From the NCBI GenBank assembly GCA_964247055.1, contig OZ176053.1, forward strand, positions 3,286,001 to 3,350,000: a DNA stretch of 64,000 bases, written 5' to 3'. Position numbers and translations under genes: made by a program. Below are positions 24,691-34,989 of the stretch, piece by piece. The notes below the pieces were generated by a model that was given only the letters and a program-made list of their open reading frames with translations, searched no databases and was not told the origin of the DNA. Origin of the DNA: Paragordius varius. Its lineage: Eukaryota > Nematomorpha. Within the stretch, counting starts at the first letter, position 1. Each line of letters starts with the position of its first letter.

Positions 24691-25003
24691 AATAGATTTT
24701 TCTTTCAAAATTTTTTGTTTTTCACCAAAAAACAGGTAAAAAATTGAACTACACCTACTAGCAAAAACTTGGGGATGTATAGCTGAACAATATTTAAACA
24801 TTACAAATAGAATTTTATGAAAAAAATAAGACCATTTTATTGAAAATCTTTTAAATAATATGCAATATTGCACCCAAACCCATTGTTTGAACTAACTAAG
24901 AAATTTGTAAAATGTTGATTAATACATCTAAATAGAATTTACTTTATAATATAAATTCAATATGTAATTTATAGCTTTTTTATGGGTACAAATATAATAT
25001 AAA

Positions 25004-27340
25004 TCAGGCATGGACTTCCCCAGGCTTACCAGCAACCTAAAAAAATATTAATATAAAAAATTACAATAAAGAAAATTAATAAAAAATGTTAAAATTACCC
25101 TTTTAAATTCCGACATATCTGTATGTGCAACTACTTGCCCAATAAACCCAAGGTAGCTTAAAACAGTTACATCTTCATTATTTTGATTATTTTGGATGAA
25201 AACCTAGAAAAATTAAAATATATCAAAATAAGATAATCTTATCAAGTTACTATATTTTAATTTGTTAACATAATATGCACAAAAAAATATCCTGATGATA
25301 TATTAATTCTCATAGTATAATGTATCAGAATTATCATGGTACTTTTGGTTTTGGCCCTTGTGAGTGATTTAGAAAATTATTTATACTTTTGTAATAAGTG
25401 TTCTTACATGTCAAAAATGGCAAAATTTGCGCAGAATTATTTAAATAAAATTATTTTAGTGAAAGCTAATGCCTCATTTCAAATAGTTAAGATACATCAT
25501 AAACTAGATATACTCCAAAAGTCGCAAATTTTTTAGCTATTCTAAAATGGACTAATTTACTTTGTATAAAAGCGATTTTATCAACTGAAAATATTTTTAA
25601 AAACATGCATACTTTTTTTTAATTTTACCAAAATTTTGTTGAAGCTTACTTTATACTATCTTGAGGCATGATGGACGGTATACGTTTTTAGATATTATTT
25701 ACGATGCTGAAGATTTCTATCATCTCGGTTTGATTTAAATATCTGTTGGTCTTAAATCCATGTTAAATGTAAATTGTTTTTTAACCAAAGTCACCAAAAT
25801 TTGAAAGCAAACAAAAGTTTAAATTTTACACCAAAACTTTTTTAAATCACTCGTAAGGGCTAAAACCAAAACTACGATGATAATCATGACATATTAATAT
25901 CAGAAAATATATTTAGGATTATACCACCCGATTTTGTAGACTCTGTAATATAAATCTTTACCGTTACGTAAATATATATATATATAAAGCCAACGAAAAT
26001 AAAATAATTTAAAGCATACCGAAATGTTTTGGACATTTTGAAACTTCACATATTTCAATATAACAGGTTCCCCAGACAAATTTTTTTCTGTTAAACTAAA
26101 TTAATAATTATATGCTAAATAAAATAGGAAAATTGGTATCATTTTTAATGATTTTTAATAATTTTTAAAAACAGTCTGCCTACAACAAATGATTAAGGTA
26201 CCAAGAATTTTGCCAAACATTTTTTAATGGTGGTTTTATTTTTTAAATAGCCAAATTATTTTGAGTTATATGGCTAAAAAACTAATAAATTATTGCATTT
26301 TTTTAATTAAAAGTATACTTTTATATTCAAATAAAATTGAAAATATTTAATATGGTGTAAAATAAAATAAATTAAGTTTTGGAAACCGTTTACCAGAGTT
26401 ACAATCCTTTTTAGAATTTTTCGTTTCCAAATACATTGAGTGCGATTTAAAAATAAACCATAGAACGTTCAAATTAAAGTTCAGAAAAAATCTAATACGC
26501 TTATTTGTTATAAAAATCAATTCGAATTAGCAGTGTTAGAAAAGGAACACTATTTGATGCAACTTATTAATTTTTAATATTTGAGAAAAAAAATAGTTGA
26601 TATTAACTCAAAAGTTTGGATGGCCTCCATTGAAACGGCTTTGTCGAAGTCAAGAGAATGGGTTTGATTAATAAACAATTTCACTGTTTTGGGCCCATTG
26701 TTTGTTGGTCCTTTGATAACTATTCCATGCAATTTTACCGGTCTATCAAAAGTCAAATTAAAGAGAATCTGATTTTTTTAAAGTATAAAATAACTTGTTC
26801 ATCACAATCTGACTCAAGTGTTAGATTTCGATTATCACGATCATTGAAGCATTCATTGCAATTAAATTTTTCAGAAACATTTAAACACTCAACATCTTTT
26901 TTAGATATAAAATCATTTAAATCAATCTAGATAATTATTTTAATTATACGAATCCAGCATAAGGAGACTCTTTGCCAAATTTTGAAATTATCTCGTCTAT
27001 CTTTGTAATGTTTTGCGGATTACCACCTTTTAAAGTGTGCAATATCGATCCTTTATGCACAATAACAAATGTTGGCATCGCGGTTATATTATATGTTTGC
27101 GCAGTATTCTATAATAAGCAACATTCTAACTTGGCATGAATCAACATTCACTTTCAAAAACTTTACTTTCGGGTGCTTGCTAGCTAAAGCCGCAAAACTA
27201 GGTTCAATAACTTTACAAGGCCCGCACCTTAAATGTTAAACAATAAAGTACCAAGTAGCAAAAAAATCAATTACATAAACATCGCCAGTAGCTTCTCTAT
27301 TGAATTGATCGTCCGATTCGATATGTTTTAAATTTGCCAT
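25004..27340 (-). CDS. TXNL1: Thioredoxin-like protein 1 (thioredoxin + PITH domain), 8 exons
   Basis: A cytosolic thioredoxin that binds the 26S proteasome through its PITH domain. Exons 27340-27252, 27227-27131, 27108-26950, 26926-26795, 26768-26608, 26095-26020, 25203-25099 and 25036-25004 join in frame to 283 aa (human 289). The thioredoxin domain (about 1-105) has the active site WCGPC, formed across an intron, and the cis-proline AMPT. The PITH domain starts IDLNDFISKKDVECLN, then LESDCDEQ, FDRPVKLHGIVIKGP, KLFINQTHSLDF, LKYVKFQNV and SYLGFIG, ending MSEFKRVAGKPGE. Introns are 24, 22, 23, 26, 512, 816 and 62 nt, so the 5' half has only mini-introns. A divergent small gene may start about 300 bp away. 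Confidence 0.94.
26769..26794 (-). other. 26-nt mini-intron 4 of TXNL1
   Basis: GT...AG, phase 0, after LESDCDEQ and before ILFNLTFDRPV. Retention leads to TGA about 10 nt into the next exon. Confidence 0.88.
26927..26949 (-). other. 23-nt mini-intron 3 of TXNL1
   Basis: GT...AG, phase 0, between the thioredoxin domain and the PITH domain. The donor itself reads GTA TAA in frame. Confidence 0.88.
27109..27130 (-). other. 22-nt mini-intron 2 of TXNL1
   Basis: GT...AG, phase 0. Splicing gives SCQNTAQTYNITAMPTF (human QCQGTAATNNISATPTF). Retention shifts the frame to a nearby TAA. Confidence 0.9.
27228..27251 (-). other. 24-nt mini-intron 1 of TXNL1
   Basis: GT...AG, phase 2. It splits the tryptophan codon of the WCGPC active site. 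It is a multiple of three but carries an in-frame TAA. Confidence 0.9.
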
Positions 27341-27636
27341 CTGAAAATATTATTCATTCATTGACGTGGTAAATCTGCTCACCCAATTAAAAAACGAGAT
27401 TATTAAGCCTTTTAGAAACATCTTCATTTACATTAATATCTCATTAATGAATAAAAGCTTAGAATATCTAAATAGATTTATTAGCGTAATATGTAGGGTA
27501 TAAATAGCAGCGGCATTTCATTTACAAATATAGGAATGATTCGCTCTTATCATTCGTAAACCAAATGTTAACTGGGTTGCAAATACAATAAGCCACATAA
27601 GGATGCCGTTGGCCAACTTCATGCCATTCTTTCGCA

Positions 27637-28001
27637 TAGTTTTATCCCAGACAATTAAACTTGGGCAAAGTGTTTGGTGAGAATGAATCCTTATATATAT
27701 AATTGAATTGAAAGTTTAAGATATGGTTAATAGCCTAAAAAGACTAAAGTATTAACTGGGGAAAGCCTAACATCGTTATAGATGGAGTGAAATAGAAGAA
27801 CTTTATAATAAATTAACATTTTTGCATGCTGAAATTTCTGAGAATTCTTCATCACCTGAAATCAATAAAAGAATAGGATTGGGTAAAAAGGATAAGAGTT
27901 TTAACTAAAAAACATTCTAAATTGTATTTTTCTCCCAATTACCACATATAGGTCTTAGAGCTGGACCTTTAAAAAAACGAGTAAATTCTTATTACCTTTG
28001 A
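27637..28001 (+). CDS. Possible small multi-exon gene, not recognised
   Basis: Three segments join in frame and end at TGA: 27723-27748, 27782-27882 and 27952-28001, with introns of 33 and 69 nt. An upstream exon (27637 to about 27679, strong donor GTGAGA) is phase-compatible and would add FYPRQLNLGKVFD. From the ATG at 27723 the product is 58 aa: MVNSLKRLKWSEIEELYNKL, then a Ser-rich spacer and a basic end LRAGPLKKRVNSYYL. I recognise no family. The frame, the mini-intron with an in-frame stop and the divergent position about 300 bp from TXNL1 argue for a gene. The opposite strand at about 27530-27650 also has a short open frame with a hydrophobic stretch, so the upstream limit is unsure. 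Confidence 0.35.
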
Positions 28002-31000
28002 AAGGAACTGTTGGTGAGACTTGGATTTATATGGAAAGAAACTAATAATAAAAAGCTAAATACACAAATAATCGCAAAACAAATAATTTAGAGATAGTTA
28101 ATTTCCAAGGAATCTGATTATATAACATTGTAATTTTGAAAAAAATGGTTGACACCATTACAAGGATACTCTTTTTTACAATTTTATTGTTTTAACAGCA
28201 AAAAATATCTGCCTGCGAAAATTGACCCATTTGGAAATTTTAATTAACAATATTACAATTTTTATTCATTTTTTATTTTAAATAATCTTTTGATTGAAGT
28301 AATTGGTAGATTTACATGATATTGGTCATTGGGGAAAAATGGAATCTATAGCATAACCCTATGCAAAACTAACTTTTTTAGCTTCTCTACAACCCAAAAT
28401 TATTAGTTGTAAATAATTTACAATGAATATATAATTATAGTAGAATAATTTATTAACTGAAAACTACACTATCAGAAAAACCAAGATAATTATTACTGGC
28501 ACTGATTCTGATCCAATTATCATCGGGTAATAGTAGAACGATTGTTAAAATATTCTACATTATATAAAAGTATGCATATATTGTTTGATTTTTATCAATG
28601 TTATGAGTACTATAATAAGTTTACAATCAGCAATATTTCAAGTGAAATTTGAAATTTTATCATTAATTTAAACTTGGATAGTATAAATTAATTAATTTTT
28701 ACGTATAAATTTTCTTGCAGAAAACACTACTAATTTTGAAACTTGTAAAACTTTATTTTCGCTTTTTCTCAATATGCTAAGCGCTTTGGTATATCGCTTT
28801 TAAGATATTTTATTCAAAGTAAACAATTTCTCTTTAATTTACGAATTATTGGATGCCTCCTTTGAAAAACGTGAACATCAGCTTTTGAATTAACTATAAT
28901 CAATCTCATCTCATTCATTACTTACCAGTCTATTCCAACACGTGGTTCTCCAAGAAATCATGTGCGGCCAGGGAAAAATATGGAAATATTTACAAACATA
29001 TGCTCACAAAATCTTAGCAAAATTGATAATTTTAAACAAATTTTTAAATTAGTTCATGGAATTTAAAACTAACACGAAAAAAATTGTTATATTGTGTTTG
29101 TATTTTACAATCTTATGATTGAAATCTAAAAAAATATTTATATCAAATGCGGCCCGTTGATATTTTTGAATTAATGCGGCCTGCGAAGCCATTTAATTTA
29201 GACATCCCTGCTTAAAATAAATGTATTAAAACTAATAGGAAATTTTTATAATTTTTTGCGCTGATGCATGGATTTTGGATCAGGCATTATCGAAATATAA
29301 CGGTGAATTTTACACAATAAAATAAAAAATATAAATTAAACTGAATTCTAACGCACATATGTTCTTTTCTTGGATAAAATTCGAAAAAAAGTTTCGTGCT
29401 TTTAAACACTCATCAGTAAGTCAATTTGATTCGGGGTTTTTAAATAACTATTCGGTATATATATCTATCTAACATGGGAATCTTGGTAGATATGCAGTCC
29501 ATCAGCTTTAATGACACTAGATTGAAAATACAACATAAATATTAGGTTTCACCCTAGATTACAAGTTATTATTAAATCGCTTTCGAAATTTATTTAATAT
29601 CTAGCTATTCCCTTTTTATTAATAAACATAAGAAATAATTAAATATTTCAATATGGTAACTTACGAAAATGTGTATAGACTAACCGACTTTATTGCGTAT
29701 AAATTACTATATAACTTATTTTATAACATTCCTTAACCTATAAAAATTCCGAATTTGTATAATGCATGACTAAAAAGAAAATATAATGAATGATATATTA
29801 AATATAAATTTAATGGTGTGCATAATTATTTTGGCTAATGTTTCAATAAAACGAACTCAGGACTTGTATAATTTCTGTCAGATTTATTGATATTTTCTTT
29901 AAATTAAAAGTTTTACAGTTATTGATTTAATTATTTAAGCATTATAATATCCAAAAAGTTTTATGCATTTTTAATCTGATGGCTTTTTTTATCCGCATTA
30001 CTGTTTGTGCTATAAACTTAATCTTCATTTATGGTTCTCTGAAACATATCGTTATAAATAAAATTAATTTATGTATATTTTTCTTTCTATTTGTTATTTA
30101 CAGTAAAGTTAAAAAAAATGATACTGTCGCTGTATAGTATATCAAATATTAAAAAATATGGGATGATTGCTTAGTATTTATCTTGGGATAGGATATCCAA
30201 TTCAATAATGCAGCTCTGAATAATGAAGCAATAAAGTTTTTTTACGAAAACGGTTTTAATTCAAATATTTTTAAACATCCATTTAAAGCCAAAAATATAA
30301 ATTATTTTTTTAAATAGTATCTGTAATAAAAAAAATGAAATACTTTAAGAAAAATACAAAACAATCATAATTAATAATATTATACCGTATTTAAAAGCCA
30401 AAAAAATAAACATCAGATATTAAGAAACCTCTAGGAACTGCGCTTTCACTTAAAACGGCACCCTGAAAATAGAGAAAGATATATATATGTATATGTATAT
30501 ATAAAACCATACAAACACCTCCGCATACTCTACAAAATAAAAAAAACTCTAAATTAATATTAAATTTTTTTAATATGTTATAAATCATCATTATTATATC
30601 TAATACTCTGAATTCAATCCAAATATTATAAAATTAATAAATCTTATTTTGGTGACAATTATATCAAAGTTCAAAAAAGTTTTAATTGACTAGTTATGAC
30701 AATTGCTACACCATTAATAACATAATTTTTTAACCGATAAAATTTTTATTCCAAAAATTAAATATTATTTTTTTATATTTTTATTCTAGATTTCGGCATG
30801 AAAAATATATGCTTCATAAACTCTAAAAATTATTTAAAAAACAAAAATGATAAAAGAAGAGCCATTACAATCTTTATTATTTTAGCTTTTTTCAATATTT
30901 TTTGGATCGTTAATATATATTTGTAAATCAAAATCAAAAAAAGCAACTCATCATGTACAGTACTTTTTATCTATGTCCTGTCCTGTCCTGCTTTCAAAAA

Positions 31001-31810
31001 AATTTTATAGGTGTAGTATGTAACATGAATATTAATTGTTAACTCTTTTTCAAAAGCAATCTTTTTATGCTCTTTCAATCAATAATGTGTAGTAAATCAT
31101 TACTATGAGGTCTTTTTACTTTTTTAATATTATCTCATATTATTATTTATATAATTTAAAGTTTTTAAGCTTTTCTCTCACACAAAAATCAATTTATTCC
31201 AAATGGATCAGAAATATGTATATTTTTATTATCCAATGTTTGACATACTTTTTGCCACTATTGAATTAGGCAAGTTAACATGAGTTTTAAAAAATTTTAA
31301 CACTTCAAAATTTTTTAATTTTTTATACATGACGAATCCATATTGGGAAAATTATGATTTTATGTTTATTACACAAAAAACTTTTATTTTTAGAGTTTTA
31401 AAAATTTGAGAGTTTTTAATATTTAGATGCACCCAAATTTAATAGAAACAAACGGAGATTTGAATATAAGTAATAAAATGTTACTTAATTTAATTTTTTA
31501 GCCATAATATATTACATGCAAGTTTGCGATTTAACAATATTATACATTAAAAAATAATTTTTCTCTAATGCGCTTAAAAGGCCATAGAATCCATAGTTTA
31601 AAACTTTCCTTGATTATTTATATAAGTTAAGAATTTGTTATAAAATTGCCTTGGGTAGAAAACCACCCCAAATAATGAGGTGTAAAAATAGCAAAATTAT
31701 ATTTAGCCTTAAAATTAATTTAACGTATGAAATACAGACGGTTGTTAAGGATGTTGTAATTATAAAAAGTGTTTAAACCATAAATTAATTGATTGTATTA
31801 TCTTCAGATA
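28002..31810. other. Gene-poor AT-rich stretch
   Basis: No coding exon was recognised. A probable hAT-like MITE remnant lies near 28926-29210, with gcggcc-rich inner ends and a right end acatccctg whose complement resembles the CAGGGATG termini seen elsewhere. The rest shows no structure I can support. Confidence 0.45.
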
Positions 31811-32954
31811 ACACTAGTCGACAAATTTGGACATTTTTAAGCACCATCACTCAAACTTTTTTAAATTATGACTAATTTCAGTGTTTTAAAACCGAATTTG
31901 AAAAAAATTTTGATCCCGCCAATCAGAATTTTGAAATTTTATAGGTTTTTTTAATTTTTCAAAAACAAGAGAAAATCGAGAGAAAATTAAATATAACTTT
32001 ATAATAAAATGTTATTATATTATAAACTTAATATCATTTAATAAAGCGTTTTAACTCTATCTTTTGAATATAAATATGTCATTTAAATATCAGAGAGAAA
32101 AAAATAGTACGGACTTAAACGTCAAAATTTAGTCTTTTTTTTTCAAGTGAATTTTTAACACATATAAAATTTTTTTAAAAAAATACTAAAATAGGCATTC
32201 TATGGTTTAAACCTTCGGCTTTCAGATAGGCTATATTTTTTTGTTAGATTTCGTTCTTTCGAGTACTTATTAGACTTTTCTCTTGAGTTGGTTCTTATAA
32301 AAAATCCTTCTATTTATACCTAGTGGATTTACCTTATTTTTTTAAAATTATTGGTTGTTTTGTATTTTGAATTTCAGATGGATGTTGTGTAGCCACTTTT
32401 AGTAGAATTTACTGTTATGGGGTTGAAACATTTGTATTTACCTAATTTATATTCAATTTGATTGTAGAATTTATCTAACTTTATTCTGTAAATTGGTTAA
32501 TTTGACATGTCAATTTGCCACGATTTTGCTTGCAAGTCTCTCTTATCGGACTTTACGATTACTTATTATAATCTTTGTCATATCTGGCATAATTATAGGA
32601 TCGCTTGGGGGATATGCAGAGCTTGTGCAGCCGCCCATATCTATCACACTATATATAAGCCCCTTTTAGATTTTTAATACTTTGGCTCTTAGCTTGTTTA
32701 GTATCTTATTTAATGCCTAGAATTTGTTATCCATGCATGGAATATTACTTGTATCAACTTGCTTGTTTGAATATTTAAACATATGTTCACAAGGAATGAT
32801 AGTTATTATTGAATTAAATACAAATTTAAAAATTAAATTTTGGAAAAATCCTATTGGTGGCCTCAATTTTCTTTTTTGTTTTGGCCTTTCCATGCCATTA
32901 GGTATCAGAAAATGCAAAAATAATGGGGTGGTGCAAAACGTTGTTGAGCAGTGT
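31811..32954. repeat. Unclassified 1.14-kb repeat R, copy 2
   Basis: A full-length relative of 1749-2880, with the same ACACT...AGTGT ends. A Tc1/IS630-type transposon sits 5 bp beyond its right end, and the last 65 bp of R plus AATTA are repeated on the far side of that transposon. Confidence 0.72.
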
Positions 32955-32959
32955 AATTA
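32890..32959. repeat. 70-bp direct repeat flanking the transposon (left copy)
   Basis: Identical to 34920-34989. It comprises the last 65 bp of repeat R and aatta. Tc1-type insertion makes only a TA duplication, so this needs another explanation. Confidence 0.9.
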
Positions 32960-33274
32960 CAGTCATGTCTATATAGAATTGTCTTTTTTTTTTATTTAAA
33001 TGATTATAATTTTTTTTTAATTGTTTTGATGTTTGATATGTCAACTTTCAACATGCGCATTTTTAAGCCTTAAAATAATAGTAGCCTATTTATTGTAAGA
33101 ATTTTTAATTTATAATTAAAAGATATTGCAAAATATTATTCTTGATGCACAACATGCGCATATTGTAATTTTTATCTTTTGTAAAATATTAATTATAAAA
33201 TTTTATTAATAAAGTTTAAACACACATAACCAAAATATAATTTAAAAGATAAAAATATTTATTGATTATAATAT

Positions 33275-34557
33275 TTAAATAAATTTATAATTGTTTTCAT
33301 TTTCTAGGGGTTTTCTTTGCATACATTCCAACAAAATATGTGAAGAAAAATTATAATAATTTTTTAGATTTTTTTCCCTTCTCTCTTCGCAAAGTCTTGC
33401 AATTTTATTATGTTGCTCTAGAGGGGTACTACACCGGGGTTTTTTATCATATTGATGTTTAATCTCATGAAAAAAACATTCAATGGGATTCAGTTGTGGC
33501 GAATATGGAGGTAAATAAACTATTTTATTCCTTAGGTCACCTAACACCGCGGCTTTGTGAATAGGTGCATTATCGCAAACTATTATTGAACTTTCAGGAA
33601 TTCTTGTTAAACATTCCGTCAAAAAAATTCGAAAATCATCGCCTCTAAAGGCGCCTTCTTTTGTTCTGTAATTAATAACTCCCTGACAACCAATCATACA
33701 TATCAATGAAACATTTTTTCCTAAAATAAATTCAAATTTTACCTTTGTTAAATCCCTCTACAATAGGAGATTTGCCCTTTGGAGCTCTACCCCATATATT
33801 TGTAAGTTTCAAACTGAAGCCTGACTCATCAATAAAAAAAACTTTTTCCTGTGGAATATCTTTCACCAATCTGGCATAATTATAACGCTTTTCTATATTC
33901 TCTGGGGTGTTTCGTTCCCGAGGTTGTAAAATACACCTCTTTCGAGTAATTTCTGAATCCGAGAGAATTTTGTAAATAGTTGCTCTGCATACTTTAATAT
34001 GGTCTGGTATTTGTTCCATTATTTCATCGATTGTTAATTCACAATCATTGTTTATTAATCTTTTGACAGCATCTATTATTTCTGGATTTCTGAATTTGTT
34101 ACGCCGACCAGATTTATTTCTATCAGTAGAATTCCCAAGAATTATTTTTCTTCTTAATATATTTATAGATGTTAAGGACATATCAAAATAATCCAAAAAA
34201 TAATTTGAGGGTTTTTCCAAATTTTTGGGATCAAAAAATAATTTTTTAGCTCTATCTATTTTTTCCTTATTCCAAAAATTATGTTCTAAAATTTAAAAAT
34301 ATTAATACTTTTATGTTTTATTTTTTCACGAGATAATTCATTTTCATTCAATGGAACATCCAAATCAGATACTACGAATTGTTATTTTTAAATACTTGAA
34401 GACTCTTCACTTGTATCCGATTCAAAAGTATAAACTGAGGGAGCTATGTTTTCCTTTAATATTGGATTTTGTTCTGAATTTTTATTTTTTAATATAAACC
34501 TTCAAGTACACTAGCTGCCGAGCAAAGAAGAAATAATGGGTTATCGTTGATATTCAT
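33275..34557 (-). CDS. IS630/Tc1-type DDE transposase with four mini-introns
   Basis: Exons 34557-34500, 34473-34396, 34371-34309, 34285-33743 and 33720-33275 join in frame to 395 aa. Introns are 26, 24, 23 and 22 nt, all GT-AG and all phase 1. The order is an acidic N-terminus, a helix-turn-helix region (IIDAVKRLI, ELTIDEIMEQI, CRATIYKIL), then the DDE catalytic core: Asp219 in FFIDESGF, Asp297 in IVCDNAPIHK and Glu328 in YLPPYSPQLNPIECFF. Only 30 residues separate the last Asp and Glu, against 34 in typical Tc1/IS630 enzymes. The last intron cuts the catalytic domain between the first and second Asp. The N-terminal exons are supported by frame and splice signals only, so the exact start is less sure. 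Confidence 0.82.
33721..33742 (-). other. 22-nt mini-intron inside the transposase catalytic domain
   Basis: GT...AG, phase 1. Splicing joins VEGFNKG to KNVSLICMIG, continuous with the IS630/Tc1 fold. Unspliced, the frame ends at once (GKI then stop). Confidence 0.88.
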
Positions 34558-34919
34558 AATTTTTTAAAATAACTCTAGATTTATGATTTATTTCTTTATA
34601 TATATAGAGATTAAATGGACATCTGCTTGGGTTTTCTTATATATTTTAAGTGCATGTTAAAAACCCCTAGAAAATGAAAACATATATTAAACTTGGTTAT
34701 CATAAATTACATGCGCATGTTGTAGATAAAATGTTCAAGAATAATATTTTGCAACATCTTTTAATTATAAATTAAAAATTCTTACACTAAATAGGCTATT
34801 ATTATTTTAAGGCTTAAAAATGCGCATGTTGAAAGTTGACATATCAAACATCAAAACAATTAAAAAAAAATTATAATCATTTAAATAAAAAAAAAAGACA
34901 ATTCTATATAGACATGACT

Positions 34920-34989
34920 CCATGCCATTAGGTATCAGAAAATGCAAAAATAATGGGGTGGTGCAAAACGTTGTTGAGCAGTGTAATTA
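34920..34989. repeat. 70-bp direct repeat flanking the transposon (right copy)
   Basis: Identical to 32890-32959. It starts right after catgact of the right inverted repeat, where the expected ctg-ta end is missing. Confidence 0.9.

Larger units (their letters stand above)
32960..34919 (-). mobile_element. Tc1/mariner-IS630-type transposon with long inverted repeats
   Basis: About 1.96 kb. Terminal inverted repeats of about 180 bp (32960 to about 33145 and about 34735 to 34919) are nearly identical; the left starts TA-CAGTCATGTCTATATAG. It carries one transposase gene on the minus strand with no stop in the spliced frame, so the element looks young and possibly intact, apart from missing the last G and TA at the right junction. 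Identical 70-bp sequences (32890-32959, 34920-34989) flank it. Confidence 0.88.
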
